Source of the DNA: an uncultured Eubacteriales bacterium
GTDB taxonomy: Bacteria; Bacillota; Clostridia; Christensenellales; CAG-917
Direction of reading: 5' to 3'
DNA length: 7,170 nt
NCBI GenBank assembly: GCA_900550855.1
Contig: URTQ01000079.1
Location: 1 to 7,170 of the forward strand
Below the pieces are notes generated by a model. That model did not search any database, was not told the DNA's origin, and saw only the letters and a program-made list of their open reading frames with translations. The position numbers and the translations under genes are program-made. Positions within the stretch are counted from its first letter, which is position 1; the number at the start of each line of letters is the position of its first letter. Shown here in pieces: positions 5,337-7,170 of this stretch.

Positions 5337-5768
5337 ATGGATTTGAAAAATACGGCTTATTTTTTTGCGGCGTTCAGAAAATTGCTCAGAGAATACACCG
5401 ATTATCAACTTAGAGAATTGAAAGACTACGACCTTACGCCAAACGAAATCGTGGTGCTTTCGAGTATCGGGGTGGTGGGTATGGCGAGCGATATTGCACA
5501 AAACGCCTGTGTATCGAAGGCTCTCGTTTCGCGTAGCGTGAAAGAACTGCGCTACAAGGGGCTTATTTGCACGTCCATTTCGGAAGTGGACAAGCGCGAG
5601 CAGAAACTCTCGCTCACGGCAGAGGGCGAAAAGGTTGCGGAACTTATTGCGGAAGCGAACCACAAGTTCTATCAAGTTGCGTTCAGACACTTCGAGGACA
5701 ACGAAAAGCAAGTGTTGCAAGCACTTTTGCAACTTATGCTCAACAATCTCGACGAAACTAATCGCTGA
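5337..5768 (+). CDS. MarR family transcriptional regulator
   Basis: A 143-residue regulator of the usual MarR length, acting as a DNA-binding dimer. Residues 1-30 form the N-terminal dimerisation helix, and the winged helix-turn-helix covers about 33-97: LTPNEIVVLSSI (33-44), then ASDIAQNACVSKALVSRSVKEL (50-71, with the recognition helix near 60-71), and the wing with D85-K-R87 and LTAEG (93-97). The C-terminal helices (about 98-140) complete the dimer interface. The start is fixed by an in-frame TGA at 5319-5321, with no other start codon between it and 5337. There is no ribosome site because the promoter -10 ends only 6 bases upstream. The oxidoreductase gene follows after 46 bases with no terminator, so this regulator probably controls both genes, often by repression relieved by a small ligand. 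The ligand cannot be inferred. Confidence 0.92.
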   Translation: MDLKNTAYFFAAFRKLLREYTDYQLRELKDYDLTPNEIVVLSSIGVVGMASDIAQNACVSKALVSRSVKELRYKGLICTSISEVDKREQKLSLTAEGEKVAELIAEANHKFYQVAFRHFEDNEKQVLQALLQLMLNNLDETNR

Positions 5769-5804
5769 CGCATTTTTTCGAGCAAATCACGATAAACATA
5801 AAAA

Positions 5805-5810
5805 GAGTGA
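5805..5810 (+). promoter_or_regulatory. Ribosome binding site that sets the oxidoreductase start at 5815
   Basis: GAGTGA ends 4 bases before the ATG at 5815. The oxidoreductase reading frame stays open back into the marR gene (ATG at 5635). However, the added residues are Lys/Arg/Cys/Thr-rich and overlap marR, while from 5815 the protein begins directly with the FAD-binding strand MKIVFIGAG. The later start is therefore clearly right. Confidence 0.75.
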
Positions 5811-5814
5811 AATT

Positions 5815-7122
5815 ATGAAAATTGTATTTATCGGCGCAGGTATGGCGTCACTCGTGGCAAGCGAAAGACTTGCAAGAGCAGGCTTTGACGTGAGCGTATA
5901 CGAAAAGGATTCCTACGACAACTTGTCGTACGACTGGCACGACGACGTAAACCGCGACGCGTTCGATATGTTTAATCTTCCGTTGCCGAAAGAGGGAACT
6001 TATTTCCCAAAGCGCAACTGGACGTTCGTTCCGCCGGCAGAGCGCATAGAGGTGAGTTTGCACATTCCCGAAAAGGAACTCGACTGGTCGACCGAAAGGC
6101 GAATCCTCGCCCAACAATACGTCGACAGAGCAAAGGACGTCGTGGACTTTCACTTTTCCTCACCCGTTGAGAATCTAATCGTAGAGGACTGCAAGGTCAA
6201 GGGCGTTACGGTTGGCGGCGAAAAGGTGTATGCCGACCTCGTCGTTGACAATTCGGGCGCGATGTCGCCGTTCAGAAGCCAACTTCCCAAAACCGCGCAC
6301 GTCACTGCAAATCCGCAAAAGAACGAGATTTTCGTTGCGTATCGCGCGTTCCACAAGAAAGCGGACGGCGTAAAAGACCCCGAAAACACGAACAGAGCGT
6401 ATCTCAAACATCTCGGCGAAGAAGGAATAAGTTGGAGCATAATCGACCCTGCGGGGACTGTAAACGTGCTTATCGGCAGAGCGGGCGAGTTGTCGAAGGA
6501 AACGTTTGACAGAGCGTACAAGGCTCTCAAAGCGTCAAATCCTATAATCAGCGACGAAGTCGTGCGCGGCGGTCGCACCTGCATTATTCCCATCAGATAT
6601 CCGCTCACGAGAATGGTTGCCGACGGCTATGCCGCAATAGGCGACGCGGCGTTTATGACCATTCCTATGATAGGAAGCGGCATCGAAAACTCTATGAAAG
6701 CGGCGTGCATACTCGCAGACGTAATCATAAAATCCGACTCGGTCAAGAAAGAGGATTTGTGGAAATACGAAGTCGAGTATTACAAACTTCGCGGCGCGGA
6801 CCACATCGGCATCGACATTCTCAAACGTTGGCTTTTGGGTGCAAAACCCGCCGACCTCGACTGGTTGTTTGAAAAAGGCGTGGTTGACGACAGCAATATG
6901 GCGGCAGGCGCGACGGGCAAACTCATAGTGCTTTCGCCAAAAGACCTCGTCGTCAAGGTTGCGAGAGGGTGGATGAGGCTTCCGCTTCTTCTTGCAATGA
7001 ACAATATGCTTATGCGCTCGAAGAAAGCGGCAAAAATCGCAAAGAGAATCCCCAAAACCTACGACGAAGCAAAAATCTCGAAGTGGGAAAGCAAAATCGA
7101 GAAACTCGTGTATCACAATTAA
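5815..7122 (+). CDS. FAD-dependent oxidoreductase, geranylgeranyl-reductase-like superfamily
   Basis: A 435-residue flavoprotein. It opens with a Rossmann beta-alpha-beta unit, VFIGAGMASLVAS (4-16), and E30 at the end of strand 2 to bind the FAD ribose. The usual GxGxxG reads G7-A-G9-M-A-S12, with Ser in place of the third Gly. DNSGAMSPFR (145-154) matches the second conserved block of this fold. GDAAFMTIPMIGSGIENS (276-293) is the GD motif that contacts FAD and is characteristic of geranylgeranyl reductase / FixC-type enzymes. A W/R-rich tail (about 335-435) follows. No long membrane segment is evident. Relatives reduce isoprenoid double bonds or act as quinone or electron-transfer dehydrogenases, so the substrate remains open. 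It lies 46 bases after marR and is likely co-transcribed and controlled by it. No hairpin terminator is visible in the 48 bases left after the stop. Confidence 0.88.
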   Translation: MKIVFIGAGMASLVASERLARAGFDVSVYEKDSYDNLSYDWHDDVNRDAFDMFNLPLPKEGTYFPKRNWTFVPPAERIEVSLHIPEKELDWSTERRILAQQYVDRAKDVVDFHFSSPVENLIVEDCKVKGVTVGGEKVYADLVVDNSGAMSPFRSQLPKTAHVTANPQKNEIFVAYRAFHKKADGVKDPENTNRAYLKHLGEEGISWSIIDPAGTVNVLIGRAGELSKETFDRAYKALKASNPIISDEVVRGGRTCIIPIRYPLTRMVADGYAAIGDAAFMTIPMIGSGIENSMKAACILADVIIKSDSVKKEDLWKYEVEYYKLRGADHIGIDILKRWLLGAKPADLDWLFEKGVVDDSNMAAGATGKLIVLSPKDLVVKVARGWMRLPLLLAMNNMLMRSKKAAKIAKRIPKTYDEAKISKWESKIEKLVYHN

Positions 7123-7149
7123 GTAAAAAATATGAAGCGCAAAAATCAA
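7121..7149. repeat. Degenerate 29-bp A-rich repeat, copy 2
   Basis: Matches 5160-5188 at 24 of 29 positions with only transition differences. It begins at the stop codon of the oxidoreductase gene, so its first bases are coding. The remaining bases to 7170 include an ATG at 7163 without a ribosome site, too close to the edge to call a gene. Confidence 0.35.
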
Positions 7150-7170
7150 TGACAAAATAATAATGGCGAT

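Noticed and set aside
5635..5814. Longer start for the oxidoreductase (ATG at 5635)
   Set aside because: It would overlap marR by 134 bases, adds a basic low-complexity segment before the Rossmann strand, and lacks a ribosome site, whereas 5815 has GAGTGA at the right distance.

Overview
The window looks like chromosome from an anaerobic, low-to-mid GC Bacillota, most likely an uncultured gut member of the Clostridia. The reasons are sigma-A-type promoters with 17-bp spacers, AG-rich Shine-Dalgarno sites, A-rich intergenic DNA, a Gram-positive-style lipobox on a secreted serpin, and the families present. The exact lineage is inference. All five genes I can support lie on the + strand in four transcription units. 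Nothing suggests a phage, transposase, CRISPR array or classical defence island.

Layout: (1) 1-235 is non-coding. Two identical copies of a 54-bp sequence, each holding an intrinsic terminator, are 181 bp apart, and a strongly folded segment (72-153) lies between them. (2) 236-407 is the serpin leader, with an extended -10 promoter. (3) 408-1640 encodes a lipoprotein serpin. (4) 1746-3155 encodes an M20 metallopeptidase of the carboxypeptidase S / PM20D1 type. It has its own promoter and is followed by a terminator. (5) 3411-5096 encodes a MelB-like GPH-family sugar:cation symporter with an unusual acidic, cysteine-bearing C-terminal tail. It is a single-gene unit with its own promoter and a strong terminator. 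(6) 5337-5768 encodes a MarR regulator whose promoter is so close that the mRNA should be leaderless. (7) 5815-7122 encodes an FAD-dependent oxidoreductase of the geranylgeranyl-reductase-like superfamily, 46 bp downstream of the marR gene and probably in the same operon.

Functionally, the serpin should sit outside the membrane and inactivate serine or cysteine proteases. The M20 enzyme handles peptides or N-acyl amino acids and is not an expected serpin target. The symporter imports a glycoside, pentoside or hexuronide. The MarR protein probably controls its own operon and hence the flavoprotein.

No single locus here is clearly a new system. The points most worth a second look are the leaderless marR start, the cysteine-bearing symporter tail, the atypical serpin hinge and loop, and the repeated, structured element at the left edge.
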